Assembly (NCBI RefSeq): GCF_030345795.1
Contig: NZ_JAUALB010000001.1
Location: 4,270,001 to 4,334,000 of the forward strand
Reading direction: 5' to 3'
From: Micromonospora sp. WMMA1363
Lineage (GTDB): Bacteria; Actinomycetota; Actinomycetes; Mycobacteriales; Micromonosporaceae
Length of the DNA: 64,000 nucleotides
The position numbers and the translations under genes were made by a program. How positions within the stretch are numbered: position 1 is the first letter of the stretch; each line of letters begins with the position of its first letter. This document shows, in pieces, positions 8,057 to 16,194 of the stretch. The notes beneath the pieces were generated by a model. It was not told the origin of the DNA. It made no database searches and was given only the letters and a program-made list of their open reading frames with translations.

Positions 8057-9273
8057 AGGTAACGGCCGAAGTGCGGGACGGTGAAGGCGACTGTGCCACG
8101 TTCACCGGAGTAGATGAGCCCCTTCTTGATCAGGGCGTCGCGGGCTGGCGAGAGGCTGGCGGGCCTGCGTCCCAGGGCGCGGGCGATCTCGGCAGTCGGC
8201 ACGGCGGCGTCCATGTCGTCGCGGCCACCGTCGGTCTCGGGCTCGACCAGTGACAGCGTGGCCATCGCCCGCATGTACTCCCGTTCGGCCGGGGTGGCCC
8301 GCTCGAAGCGGGAGCCAAAGAAGCCAACCGCCAGCTCCGCCTCCGCCTCGGGTGCCGCCACCCGGACGTCGGCGGCGGTGATCGGTGACCGGGGGGCGTG
8401 GTCCCAGGTCGCCTTCCCGTACGCCTGGACGAAGTACGGGTACCCGCCGGACTTCTCGTAGAGCAGGTCGAGCGCCTTCTGCTCGTATTCGACCTGCTCG
8501 CGTTCGGCCGGCGCGCACAGTGCCTGGTCGGCGGCGATCCGGTCCAGCCGGTCGATGCGCTGGTAGCGGAAGAGCCGTTCGGAGTACGACTTGGCGGCGC
8601 TGAGCACGGCCGGCACATGTGGCAGGCCGGCGCCGACCACGATCAGCGGCGCGCCGAGCTGGGACAGCTCGTGACAGGCGGCGGACAGCGCGGAGACGTC
8701 CTCGGGGCCGAGGTCCTGCATCTCGTCGATGAAGATCGCGATGCCGGTGCCGACGTCGGCGGCGACCGCGGCGGCGTCGGTGAGCAACTCGACCAGATCG
8801 ATCTCGATGTCCCCGGAGTCGGCGCGCCCGCTGGCGGCGGGCACGTCGATGCCGGGCTGCCAGCGATCGCGGAGCTTCGGGGCACCGCCGCGGCCGGTGG
8901 GCGTGGAGCGCTGCGCGAACGCCTTGAGCACCCCGAGGAAGGCGGCTATTCGGTCCGGGGCGCGGTGCCGGGGAGCCAGCTCGCGTACCGCCATGTGCAG
9001 CGCGGCGGCGACCGGGCGGCGTAACGACTGGTCGGGCCGGGCCTCGATCTTGCCGCTGCCCCAGAGCCGGTTGATTGCCTGCGAGCGCAGCGTGTTGAGC
9101 AGCACCGTCTTGCCCACCCCACGCAGGCCGGTGAGCATCAGGCTGCGTTCGGGTCGGCCCCGGGCGATCCGCTCCAGCACGACGTCGAAGACGTCCAGTT
9201 CGCGTCCCCGCCCGGCCAACTCGGGCGGGCGCTGGCCGGCGCCGGGGGCGTACGGGTTGCGGACCGGATCCAC
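8038..9273 (-). CDS. AAA/STAND-like ATPase with C-terminal winged-helix region
   Basis: The 411-residue protein opens with VDPVRNPYAPGAG, then a Walker A loop GLRGVGKT (49-56), Walker B IAIFIDEMQDLGPED, a sensor segment LIVVGAGLPHVP and a C-terminal helix-turn-helix-like part (TAEIARALGRRPASLSPARD). This is the AAA_16/Orc1-like architecture common in actinobacteria. Its molecular job is generally unknown; DNA-associated or signalling roles are possible. GTG 9273 lies 7 nt after a TACTCT box, so transcription may be leaderless. A GTCTAGC-N6-GCTAGAC dyad sits across the presumed -35 region. A longer in-frame start exists at 9315. Confidence 0.8.
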   Translation of the reverse strand: MDPVRNPYAPGAGQRPPELAGRGRELDVFDVVLERIARGRPERSLMLTGLRGVGKTVLLNTLRSQAINRLWGSGKIEARPDQSLRRPVAAALHMAVRELAPRHRAPDRIAAFLGVLKAFAQRSTPTGRGGAPKLRDRWQPGIDVPAASGRADSGDIEIDLVELLTDAAAVAADVGTGIAIFIDEMQDLGPEDVSALSAACHELSQLGAPLIVVGAGLPHVPAVLSAAKSYSERLFRYQRIDRLDRIAADQALCAPAEREQVEYEQKALDLLYEKSGGYPYFVQAYGKATWDHAPRSPITAADVRVAAPEAEAELAVGFFGSRFERATPAEREYMRAMATLSLVEPETDGGRDDMDAAVPTAEIARALGRRPASLSPARDALIKKGLIYSGERGTVAFTVPHFGRYLRTQPA

Positions 9274-9293
9274 GCATCGGAGAGTATCGGGCC

Positions 9294-9313
9294 GTCTAGC
9301 GGCCGGGCTAGAC
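9294..9313. promoter_or_regulatory. GTCTAGC-N6-GCTAGAC dyad, candidate operator
   Basis: A perfect 7-bp inverted repeat with a 6-nt spacer, centred about 30 bp upstream of the ATPase start and covering the expected -35 region. The same two half-sites with the same spacing recur 84 bp away inside the terminator at 9366-9409. CTAG is rare in GC-rich actinobacterial DNA, which makes four copies in 104 bp notable. Confidence 0.55.
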
Positions 9314-9365
9314 ATCCGTAGATGGGACTATCGGCGTGTCGGGCCTTCCGCGTCGGTCTCGACAC

Positions 9366-9409
9366 GAAACTAGGGCTGTCTAGCGTGGAAGCTAGACAGC
9401 CCTAGTTTC
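9366..9409. terminator. Perfect 19-bp stem-loop terminator
   Basis: Left arm GAAACTAGGGCTGTCTAGC (9366-9384), 6-nt loop GTGGAA, exact complementary right arm (9391-9409). It starts 5 nt past the stop of the leftward gene 9415-10299 and ends in TTTC on that strand. It should stop transcription of the proline-rich protein pair before it reaches the ATPase gene. Confidence 0.85.
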
Positions 9410-9414
9410 GGCGA

Positions 9415-10299
9415 TCAACGCTCTTTCAGGCAGAGCACGTAGTCGAGCAGGTTCACCGAGTTGTCGTGCACGTAGTTGGCGGTGGCCTGCGGGGCCAGGG
9501 TCTCGCAGCGGTCCCCGTCGGCGGTGGCAGGGATGCGCAGCAGCACCTCGTACGTGCCCGGACCGCAGGGCACCTTGCGCAGCTCGGCTTCGTCGTCGGT
9601 GCCGTCGTTGACCACGCAGTCGCCCTTGGCGAAGTCGTCGTCCGCATCCGCGGTGGGCTCCACGGGCGGCAGCGGGTCACCCCTCGGCGGCACCGGCTCC
9701 GCAGAGGTCTCCGGCAAAGACACCGACGGGGAATCGGCGTTGTCGGCCGCCTGCCACACGGCCCAGCCGGCCAACCCGAGGCACGGACAGAGCAGGAGCA
9801 GCACCACCAAACCGATGATCAGCGCGATCCGGCCGCCACGGTTCTTCGGCGGCGTCGGCGGCATGGGGTACCCGGTGGGCGTTCCCCACTGCCCGCCGGC
9901 CGCCGGCCCCGGTGGCGGGCCGGCCGGCGGGAAGGCCGCGGGTGGCGGGCCGGCCGGCGGGAAGGGACCGGGCGGATATCCGGCGCCCGGGGTTGGTGGT
10001 GGGTATCCGGCGCCGGAGGTAGGTGCCGGGCCGGCTGCCGGCGGTGGGGCCGGCTGGCCCCACGACGGCGCCCCTGGTAGCTGGCCACCGATCGGTGGCG
10101 TACCCCACTGCGGCAAGGTCGGGTCGGCGCTGGCCGGCGGTCGGCCCCATTCCGGAGTGGTCGGATCGGTATCCGGCTGCGGCCGACCCCAGTGCGGCAG
10201 GGTGGGCTCGTCGCCGGGCTGGCCGGGCTGGCGCATGGTGGGCTCGTCGCCCGGCCGGGCGACGTCGTCCGGCGGTCCTGCTGGTCCGTTGGTCGTCAT
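9415..10299 (-). CDS. Proline-rich single-pass membrane protein, LppU/SCO3897-like
   Basis: The 294 residues have three parts. A long cytoplasmic Pro/Gly/Trp-rich tail (about 1-150) carries the repeats DEPTLPHWGRP, DPTTPEWGRP and DPTLPQWGTP. One membrane helix follows (IALIIGLVVLLLLCPCLGLA, about 157-176). The extracellular domain has paired cysteines (GDCVVNDG, VPCGPGTYEVLLR, DRCETL) and ends DYVLCLKER. The function is unknown. Paired cysteines suggest disulfides outside the cell. It starts 25 bp after its paralog (10325-11119) stops, with a GGAAAGAG ribosome site, so the two form an operon ending at the strong hairpin 9366-9409. Confidence 0.75.
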   Translation of the reverse strand: MTTNGPAGPPDDVARPGDEPTMRQPGQPGDEPTLPHWGRPQPDTDPTTPEWGRPPASADPTLPQWGTPPIGGQLPGAPSWGQPAPPPAAGPAPTSGAGYPPPTPGAGYPPGPFPPAGPPPAAFPPAGPPPGPAAGGQWGTPTGYPMPPTPPKNRGGRIALIIGLVVLLLLCPCLGLAGWAVWQAADNADSPSVSLPETSAEPVPPRGDPLPPVEPTADADDDFAKGDCVVNDGTDDEAELRKVPCGPGTYEVLLRIPATADGDRCETLAPQATANYVHDNSVNLLDYVLCLKER

Positions 10300-10324
10300 G
10301 GTCTCTTTCCAGGGGTGCGGTGGC

Positions 10325-11119
10325 TCAGCGCTGCTTCAGGCAGAGTACGAAGTCGAGGGTGTCCAGCTCGCTGTCGAAGAAGTACCAGTTCGTGTAGCCG
10401 TCGACCTTGGCGCACTTCGCCGCCGCGTCCTTCTCGCCGGTGGTCGGGCCGTCGACGCGGCGCAGCACCTCGTACGTCCTTGGGGCGCACTCGCTGATCA
10501 GCAGCTTGGGTTTGTCGCCGGCCGGCCCGTCGTTACGAACGCACTCGCCGACCTCGACGAACCGCGGGTCGGCCGAGGACTCGGGGGCCGCGGCGACGCT
10601 CGGCACCGGACTCGCCTCATCGGCCGGTGTGGACGCCTGGGCCGCAGCGGCCGTCGGCGATGCCGCCGGCGGTGGAGCATCGGCCTGGCCGAGCCGGTAG
10701 ACGAGCGTCACACCGCCGCCGACCACCAGCAGCAGGGCGGTGGCGAGCGCCGCGATCAGCGGGCGCCGACCGCGCGGCGGCGGGGACGGTGGGACCGGGG
10801 CGCCGACGTAGCCGGCCGGGCCTGGCGGATACCCGCCGGTCCCCTCGGGGTTTCCGGTCGTGTCCCAGGGCTGGTAAGCCGGGCGGTGCGGCTCCGGGCC
10901 GTGCCTCTGGGTTCCGTAGTCCGGGGGCCCGTGCCTGTGGGGGTTGTCGTAACGCGGCGGGCTGACGTATCCCGCCGGGTAGGTCCCGGGGTTCGGGTCC
11001 GGCGGATACCCGGCCTCATCGCCTCGCCACCCGCGTTCGACCGGCCGGTACGCCTCCTCCGGGCGCCGGTTCCGCCACGGCTCGCCGGCCGTGTCGTCCG
11101 GTGGTCCGTAGTTCGCCAT
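10325..11119 (-). CDS. Proline-rich single-pass membrane protein, paralog of the next gene
   Basis: The 264-residue protein has the same plan: a Pro/Tyr/Arg-rich cytoplasmic region, one helix (LIAALATALLLVVGGGVTLVY) and a cysteine-bearing outer domain (GECVRNDG, SECAPRTYEVLRRVDG, AKCAKVDGYTNW) ending DFVLCLKQR. The C-terminal domain clearly aligns with 9415-10299, so the pair arose by tandem duplication. The cytoplasmic tails differ, which suggests different partners. ATG 11119 was chosen for its AGGAGG site. It is the first gene of the pair. Function is not known. Confidence 0.75.
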   Translation of the reverse strand: MANYGPPDDTAGEPWRNRRPEEAYRPVERGWRGDEAGYPPDPNPGTYPAGYVSPPRYDNPHRHGPPDYGTQRHGPEPHRPAYQPWDTTGNPEGTGGYPPGPAGYVGAPVPPSPPPRGRRPLIAALATALLLVVGGGVTLVYRLGQADAPPPAASPTAAAAQASTPADEASPVPSVAAAPESSADPRFVEVGECVRNDGPAGDKPKLLISECAPRTYEVLRRVDGPTTGEKDAAAKCAKVDGYTNWYFFDSELDTLDFVLCLKQR

Positions 11120-11396
11120 GCCTGCCCTCCTGCACGAGTGGTGAGGTCGGCCACCTTCGGGGGACGCCGACGCCACCGCCACCGTAGCGGACGACACGAT
11201 GAGGTCACCTCCGCCGAGTGCGCCCGGCTGCCCGCCGGCTGCGTGCCGTGCTCGCTCTGGTCTGGACGGCGCTGCTGCTGGTGCATGTGCGGTGGGGCTC
11301 GACCAGCGAACGCCCGACCCGACGCCTACCGGTCACCACCGGCGGTGGGGATGCCGGGAAGGGACTCCTCGTCGACAAGGGTCTTCCCGCGTTCGG

Positions 11397-14300
11397 TCAG
11401 ATCAGTCGGAGTTGGCGATCCCTGGGGCGTCGGGGTTCCGTCTCGCCGAGACGCTCGAGAAGGCACGGGTCGATCGCGTCGAGGAACGGCGACGGACGAC
11501 AGTTCCACTCCGCGCCCTGCCGCACCCGCCGGGCGGCGTGGCTGACGAAGAGACGGTCCTGGGCCCTGGTCAGGCCGACGAAGAAGAGCCGCCGCTCCTC
11601 GGCGACCGCCTCCTCGTCGATCTCCGTCCCGGGCCAGCGCAACGGTAGTAGCCCATCCTCGGCGCCGACCAGGAAGACGACCGGGAACTCCAGCCCCTTG
11701 GCCGCGTGCAGTGTGAGCAGCGTGACCGCCTCGGCGCGCGGGTCGAGGGCATCCACCTCGGCGCCCGTGGCGAGATGGGAGAGGAACAGTTCGAGATCGT
11801 CACCGCAGCGCCGGGCCAGCGGGGCGAGCAGGTCGACCGCCACCCGGACGTCCTCCGGGCGGACCGTGCCCGAGCCGTCCAGGGTGGGCGTGGCGAACCG
11901 CTCGGCGACCACCTGGCCGGCGAGCTGGATCCGGGCCGGCAGGCCGCCCCCGAGACCGCTCGCATGCCGTAGCTCGTGGGCGACGGCGGCAACCCCGGGC
12001 CGGTCGCGCAGCCGGTCGTGCGAGCGCTTCTGCACCGGGATGTTGGCCCTGGACAGGGCGTCCACGATGGCTGCGGCCTGCGAGTCGGTCCGGTAGAGCA
12101 CGGCGATGTCGGAGAAGGACAGCGTGGTCGCCCGCCCGTCGATCCGCCCCGAGTCCAGGGAACGGTGGGAGAGCCCACCGACCAACTCGTCCACCATCCG
12201 GACGACGAAGTCGGCCTCGTCCGCGACGGAGGTGGCGGCGTACCGCCCGACCAGCGGGGCCTCCGGGTCGAGCCGGGCCGGGTCCAGCCGGCGGCCCCGG
12301 ACCAGCGACGACGGTGCGATCGCCTGCACGGCGGCGGCGAGGATCGGTGCCGATGAGCGGTAGTTGCGGTTCAGCCGCACCAGCCGGGCGTCGGTGAAGT
12401 CCTGGGAGAAGCGCAGGAAGTATCCGACGTCGGCACCCCGGAAGGAGTAGATCGCCTGGTCCGGGTCACCGATCGCGCAGAGGTTGCCGTCGGCCGGGCT
12501 GAGCAGCCGCAGCAGCTCGTACTGCACCTCGTCGACGTCCTGGTACTCGTCGACGAATATCCACTGCCATCGATCACGGTACGACTGTGCCAGCTTCCGG
12601 TCCGCCCGCAGCAACGTCAGTGGGAGAGTGAGCAGCTCATCCAGGTCGACGAGGTCCTGCTTGCGCAGCAGCGCCAGGTACGCGCCCTGGTCGTCGCCGG
12701 CCTCCACCCGAGCCGCAGCCCGATCCGCGTCGTCGGCGATCCGAAAGTCCGCCGGCAGGCCGGCGGCCCCGGCGTTCTCTCGCAGAATCTGGAGGCCCAC
12801 CGAGTGGAAGGTACCGACCGTCACGTCCTCGGCGACGGGCCCGAGCAGGCCGTCCAGGCGGTGCCGCAGCTCCTCGGCGGCCCGCCGGGTGAACGTGATC
12901 GCCAAACAGCGCTCGGGGAAGACATTCAGCTCCGCGCACAGGTACGCGATCCGGTGGGTCAGCGTGCGGGTCTTACCGGTGCCGGGACCGGCCACGATCA
13001 GCAGTGGCCCGCCCGGCGCGGAGGCGGCCACCCGCTGCATCGCGTCCAGTCGGTCGAGCAGGCCGCTACCGACCTCCTCCATCCCGGACAGCATCGGCTC
13101 GAACGGCTCGTGCGGCGAGGGTGGTGGCGCGATCGGCGGCGCCGCGCGCATCGGCTCCGGCTTCGGCGCGGGCCGCCGGACCTTCGGCTTCGGTGCCGGC
13201 TCCGCGGCCCGCCGCTGCGTCGGCACCGGCACGTCGAACAGCGTCTCCTGTGTCGCCGGGGTGCCCCCGCCACTCAACTCGGCCGGGTCGAAGAGGGTGA
13301 TGACACCGTACTCACCGTCGTAGCCGGGCACCCGACGGACCTCGCCCCGGCGCAGTCGGCCGATGCCCTCGGCGAGTAGCTCGCCACCGACCCGACCGAT
13401 CTCGTCCAGCGGTGTTCGGGTGAGGATCTCCAGCTCCGGGCCGAGCGCCGCGACCAACTCGTTGAGCCGACCCTCGACCCGCTTCGACCGGGCGCCCACC
13501 CGGTTGAGCTCGCCGAGGATCTCGGTCAGTGGCACCAGGTGGGTGGCCTCGGGGGCGTCCGCCGGCCGGTGTCCCGCGGGACGGTCGGCCAGTTCCTCGA
13601 CCCGGCTGAGGACGCCGACGGTCAGCGGCTTGCCACACTCCGGGCAGCGCCCGCCGGCCGCCCGGGTCCGCTCCGGCGACCAGTTGACCCCGCAGAGCCG
13701 GTGGCCGTCCGCGTGGTACTTCCCCTCCTCGGGAAAGAACTCGATCGTCCCGGCCAGCCCGTCACCGGTGCGGAGCGCCTCTCGGATGGCGAAGTAGTCC
13801 CGGCCTGACGTGAAGACCGTGGCCTCGCGGGCGAGCGCTGGCGGGGAGTGCGCGTCGGAATTCGACACCAGTCGGTAGCGGTCGAGGCTGCCGACCCGCC
13901 AGTTCATCTCCGGGTCGGAGGAGAGCCCGGTCTCCACCGCGAAGACGTGCTCGGCCAGGTCGGCGTAACAGTCGGCGATGGCGTCGAAACCGGACTTGGA
14001 GCCGAGCGCGGAGAACCAGGGCGTCCAGATGTGGGCCGGCACCAGGTACCCGTCCGGGCTCGCCTCCAGCGTGATCTCCAGCAGGTCCCGGGAGTCGAGA
14101 CCGAGGATCGGCCGGCCGTCCGAGCCGAGGTTGCCGATCCGTCCGAGCGCGCCGTTGAACCGGGCCACCGCGTCGAGGTCCGGCAGGTAGACAAGGTGGT
14201 GCACCTTGCGCGTCCGGTCGTCGCGCTTGTAGATCGTGGAGATCTCGACGCTGAGCATGAACCGGACCGGGCTGGTCTCCGCCTCGCTGGAAAGCCGGGG

Positions 14301-14573
14301 CGGCAGCCGGCGGGCGATATCCCGTTCGGCCTCCGGACTCAGCCGGTGCAGGCCGGGCTCCGCCGGGTGCAGGGTCTCCCGGAGATGGTCGTGCCAGGCC
14401 GGATGGGTGAAGTCACCGGTGCCGAGTATGGCGATGCCCTTGCGCCGGGCCCACCAGACGAGATTCGGCAGCGTGAGGTCCCGGCTGCACGCGCGCGAGT
14501 ACTTCGAGTGAATGTGCAGGTCCGCGACGAAGGGCGAGGGGCCACCGGGGGGCGCGGTGCTGATCGGAGGCAC
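11397..14573 (-). CDS. Endonuclease Q-like PHP nuclease fused to UvrD/PcrA helicase
   Basis: About 1058 residues in two halves. Residues 10-430 form a PHP phosphoesterase module: metal-binding DLHIHSKYSRACSRD (18-32), EIST near 110, SNSDAHSP near 237. A zinc-ribbon-like set (C294, CPECGKPL at 310-317) is followed by GVLSRVEELADRP. This is the layout of endonuclease Q (TIGR00375-type), which nicks 5' of deaminated bases. A Pro/Lys-rich linker (about 445-490) leads to a superfamily 1 helicase with AGPGTGKT (528-535), VDEYQDVDEVQ, GDPDQAIYSFRGAD, LNRNYRSS, HAAKGLEFPVVFLVGAE and FFVGLTRAQD. GTG 14573 follows AGGA at 6 nt. Other GTGs lie at 14588 and 14597. Probable role: repair of deaminated DNA. 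Confidence 0.85.
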   Translation of the reverse strand: MPPISTAPPGGPSPFVADLHIHSKYSRACSRDLTLPNLVWWARRKGIAILGTGDFTHPAWHDHLRETLHPAEPGLHRLSPEAERDIARRLPPRLSSEAETSPVRFMLSVEISTIYKRDDRTRKVHHLVYLPDLDAVARFNGALGRIGNLGSDGRPILGLDSRDLLEITLEASPDGYLVPAHIWTPWFSALGSKSGFDAIADCYADLAEHVFAVETGLSSDPEMNWRVGSLDRYRLVSNSDAHSPPALAREATVFTSGRDYFAIREALRTGDGLAGTIEFFPEEGKYHADGHRLCGVNWSPERTRAAGGRCPECGKPLTVGVLSRVEELADRPAGHRPADAPEATHLVPLTEILGELNRVGARSKRVEGRLNELVAALGPELEILTRTPLDEIGRVGGELLAEGIGRLRRGEVRRVPGYDGEYGVITLFDPAELSGGGTPATQETLFDVPVPTQRRAAEPAPKPKVRRPAPKPEPMRAAPPIAPPPSPHEPFEPMLSGMEEVGSGLLDRLDAMQRVAASAPGGPLLIVAGPGTGKTRTLTHRIAYLCAELNVFPERCLAITFTRRAAEELRHRLDGLLGPVAEDVTVGTFHSVGLQILRENAGAAGLPADFRIADDADRAAARVEAGDDQGAYLALLRKQDLVDLDELLTLPLTLLRADRKLAQSYRDRWQWIFVDEYQDVDEVQYELLRLLSPADGNLCAIGDPDQAIYSFRGADVGYFLRFSQDFTDARLVRLNRNYRSSAPILAAAVQAIAPSSLVRGRRLDPARLDPEAPLVGRYAATSVADEADFVVRMVDELVGGLSHRSLDSGRIDGRATTLSFSDIAVLYRTDSQAAAIVDALSRANIPVQKRSHDRLRDRPGVAAVAHELRHASGLGGGLPARIQLAGQVVAERFATPTLDGSGTVRPEDVRVAVDLLAPLARRCGDDLELFLSHLATGAEVDALDPRAEAVTLLTLHAAKGLEFPVVFLVGAEDGLLPLRWPGTEIDEEAVAEERRLFFVGLTRAQDRLFVSHAARRVRQGAEWNCRPSPFLDAIDPCLLERLGETEPRRPRDRQLRLI

Positions 14574-14634
14574 GCTGCATCCTGCCACGCCGGCCACGTC
14601 GTGCGCCCGCCGCCACGCTCGGGGGTGAGCTGCG

Positions 14635-15879
14635 CTATGCCGAGCGCAGCTCGACGAGGCTGATCTGTGGCTCGGCGCCGACCCGGACCGGGGGACCCCA
14701 GAACCCGGCGCCGTTGGTCACATACACCTTGGTGCCGTCGATCTCGCCGAGGCCGGAGACCACCGGCTGCTGGAGTCGGACCAGGTAGTTGAACGGCACC
14801 ATCTGGCCGCCGTGGGTGTGGCCGGACAGTTGCAGGTCGACGCCGTGCTTCGCGGCCTCGAAAGCCGCGACCGGCTGGTGCGCGAGGAGCACCACCGGGC
14901 GGCTCGGGTCACGGTCGCCGAGCGCCGCCGCGTAGTCCGGGGGTGCCGCCACCCCGGTGCCGTCGGCCTCGGCGTCGTTGACCCCGGCCAGGTCGAGGAC
15001 GCCGCCCCGGGTCGCGATCTCCACCCGCTGGTTCTGGAGGACCCGCAGGCCGAGCCGGTCCACCTCGGCGACCCACTCCTCGACGCCGGAGTAGTACTCG
15101 TGGTTGCCCGTCACGAAGTAGCTGCCGTACCGCGAGCGCAAGCCGCGCAGCGGCGCCGCCGCCTCGCCCAGCTCGGCGACCGAACCGTCGACCAGGTCGC
15201 CGACGACCGCGACGACGTCGGCGTCCAGTCGGTTGATGGCGGCGACGATCCGCTCGGTGTGCGCCCGACCGCGCAGCGGGCCGAGGTGGATGTCGGAGAC
15301 CGTGGCGATGCGCAGTCCGTCCATGCTCCGAGGCAGCCTGGCGAGCGGAATCCGCACCCGGTCCAGCCGCGGTGGGCCGAAGGCGGTGTGGACGCCGTAT
15401 CCGGTCAGGCCGGTGGCGGTGAGGCCGGCGAAGATCGCCGCCCCGCGGGCGAGCAGCAGCCGGCGGGTGGGGTCGTGGTCGGGCTGGCCGACGGCGGCCT
15501 CGGCTGGCGGGTCGGCTGGACCGGCGGCTCCCACGAGGACCGGCTCGGACTCGGCGGCCGCGGGTTCCACGGCGGCGATCCGACCGCGCAGCGCCAGCCG
15601 GGCCACCAGCATCGGAATCTCCAACGCCACCAGCAGGACCAGCAGATAGAACATGACCGCGAGCCAGAGGTAGCCCGGCCAGGCGAGCCAGTACGCCCCG
15701 GCCCGGGTCCCCACCATGGTGGCGGGGACGAGCAGCGCGAGTACCAGCATGGTGACCGAGCCGACCCGTCGCCACCGTCCCGGTGCGGTGGTGTCACGTA
15801 CCAACCGCCTCCACAGGTACAAATGGATCAGGCCGGTGACCAGCGCCAGGGTGGCGACGAAGCCGAGAACTGCCAACAA
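14635..15879 (-). CDS. Membrane-anchored metallophosphoesterase (YkuE-like)
   Basis: The 414 residues begin with several hydrophobic helices (about 1-105) and a variable linker. A calcineurin-like phosphoesterase domain follows with the full metal-binding set: SDIHLGPLRG (about 195), VGDLVDG (about 227), TGNHEYYSG (about 258), LLAHQPVA (about 332) and SGHTHGGQMVP (about 352). The catalytic domain probably acts at or outside the membrane on phosphodiesters; the substrate is unknown. The start appears to be TTG 15879, placed 9 nt after GAGGGGG and 14 nt after the moaD stop. It ends the operon fructosamine kinase-moaA-moaD-phosphoesterase, though no moco role is known. Confidence 0.82.
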   Translation of the reverse strand: MLAVLGFVATLALVTGLIHLYLWRRLVRDTTAPGRWRRVGSVTMLVLALLVPATMVGTRAGAYWLAWPGYLWLAVMFYLLVLLVALEIPMLVARLALRGRIAAVEPAAAESEPVLVGAAGPADPPAEAAVGQPDHDPTRRLLLARGAAIFAGLTATGLTGYGVHTAFGPPRLDRVRIPLARLPRSMDGLRIATVSDIHLGPLRGRAHTERIVAAINRLDADVVAVVGDLVDGSVAELGEAAAPLRGLRSRYGSYFVTGNHEYYSGVEEWVAEVDRLGLRVLQNQRVEIATRGGVLDLAGVNDAEADGTGVAAPPDYAAALGDRDPSRPVVLLAHQPVAAFEAAKHGVDLQLSGHTHGGQMVPFNYLVRLQQPVVSGLGEIDGTKVYVTNGAGFWGPPVRVGAEPQISLVELRSA

Positions 15880-15893
15880 GGTGTTGAGCCCCC

Positions 15894-16193
15894 TCAGCCG
15901 CCCGCGAAGGGCGGTAGGACGTCGATCGTGGCGCCCGCCGGCAGCGGTGCCCGACGATCATGACAGGTCACCCCGTCGACCAGGAAACTCGCCACCCGCA
16001 GCACCGTGGCGAGCTGCTCGCCGTGCCGGTCCGCAAGCTCGGTCAGGAGTTCGTCCAACGAGCGACCGGCGGAGGCGGGCTCCTCGGGCCGGCCGGCGGC
16101 GGCCCGCGCCCCAGCGAAGTAACGGACGGTCAGCGTCCCGACGGTGGCCTGGTCGGCTGGCCGGTCCACCGGCGGTCGTCGCAGGTCGGACAC
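15894..16193 (-). CDS. moaD: Molybdopterin synthase sulfur carrier subunit MoaD
   Basis: A 99-residue ubiquitin-fold protein: LTVRYFAGARAAAGRPEE at the first strand, the internal SFLVDGVTCHDRRAPLP and the C-terminal ILPPFAGG-like end (IDVLPPFAGG). The last two glycines are adenylylated and converted to a thiocarboxylate by MoeB-type enzymes, and it then feeds sulfur to MoaE. The N-terminal 20 residues are an extra extension, so translation might start later. The GTG start lies one base after the moaA stop, indicating coupling. moaE lies in the other moco block at 4548-4976. Confidence 0.9.
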   Translation of the reverse strand: MSDLRRPPVDRPADQATVGTLTVRYFAGARAAAGRPEEPASAGRSLDELLTELADRHGEQLATVLRVASFLVDGVTCHDRRAPLPAGATIDVLPPFAGG

Positions 16194-16194
16194 G

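Noticed and set aside
11218..11396. Short hydrophobic frame VLALVWTALLLVHV on the plus strand after the proline-rich genes
   Set aside because: It continues only as antisense to the helicase gene, with no ribosome site. Probably chance.
9476..11545. 689-codon plus-strand frame opposite the two proline-rich genes
   Set aside because: Mirror of the proline codons (GGN/CCN) in the opposite genes. No ribosome site and no family match.
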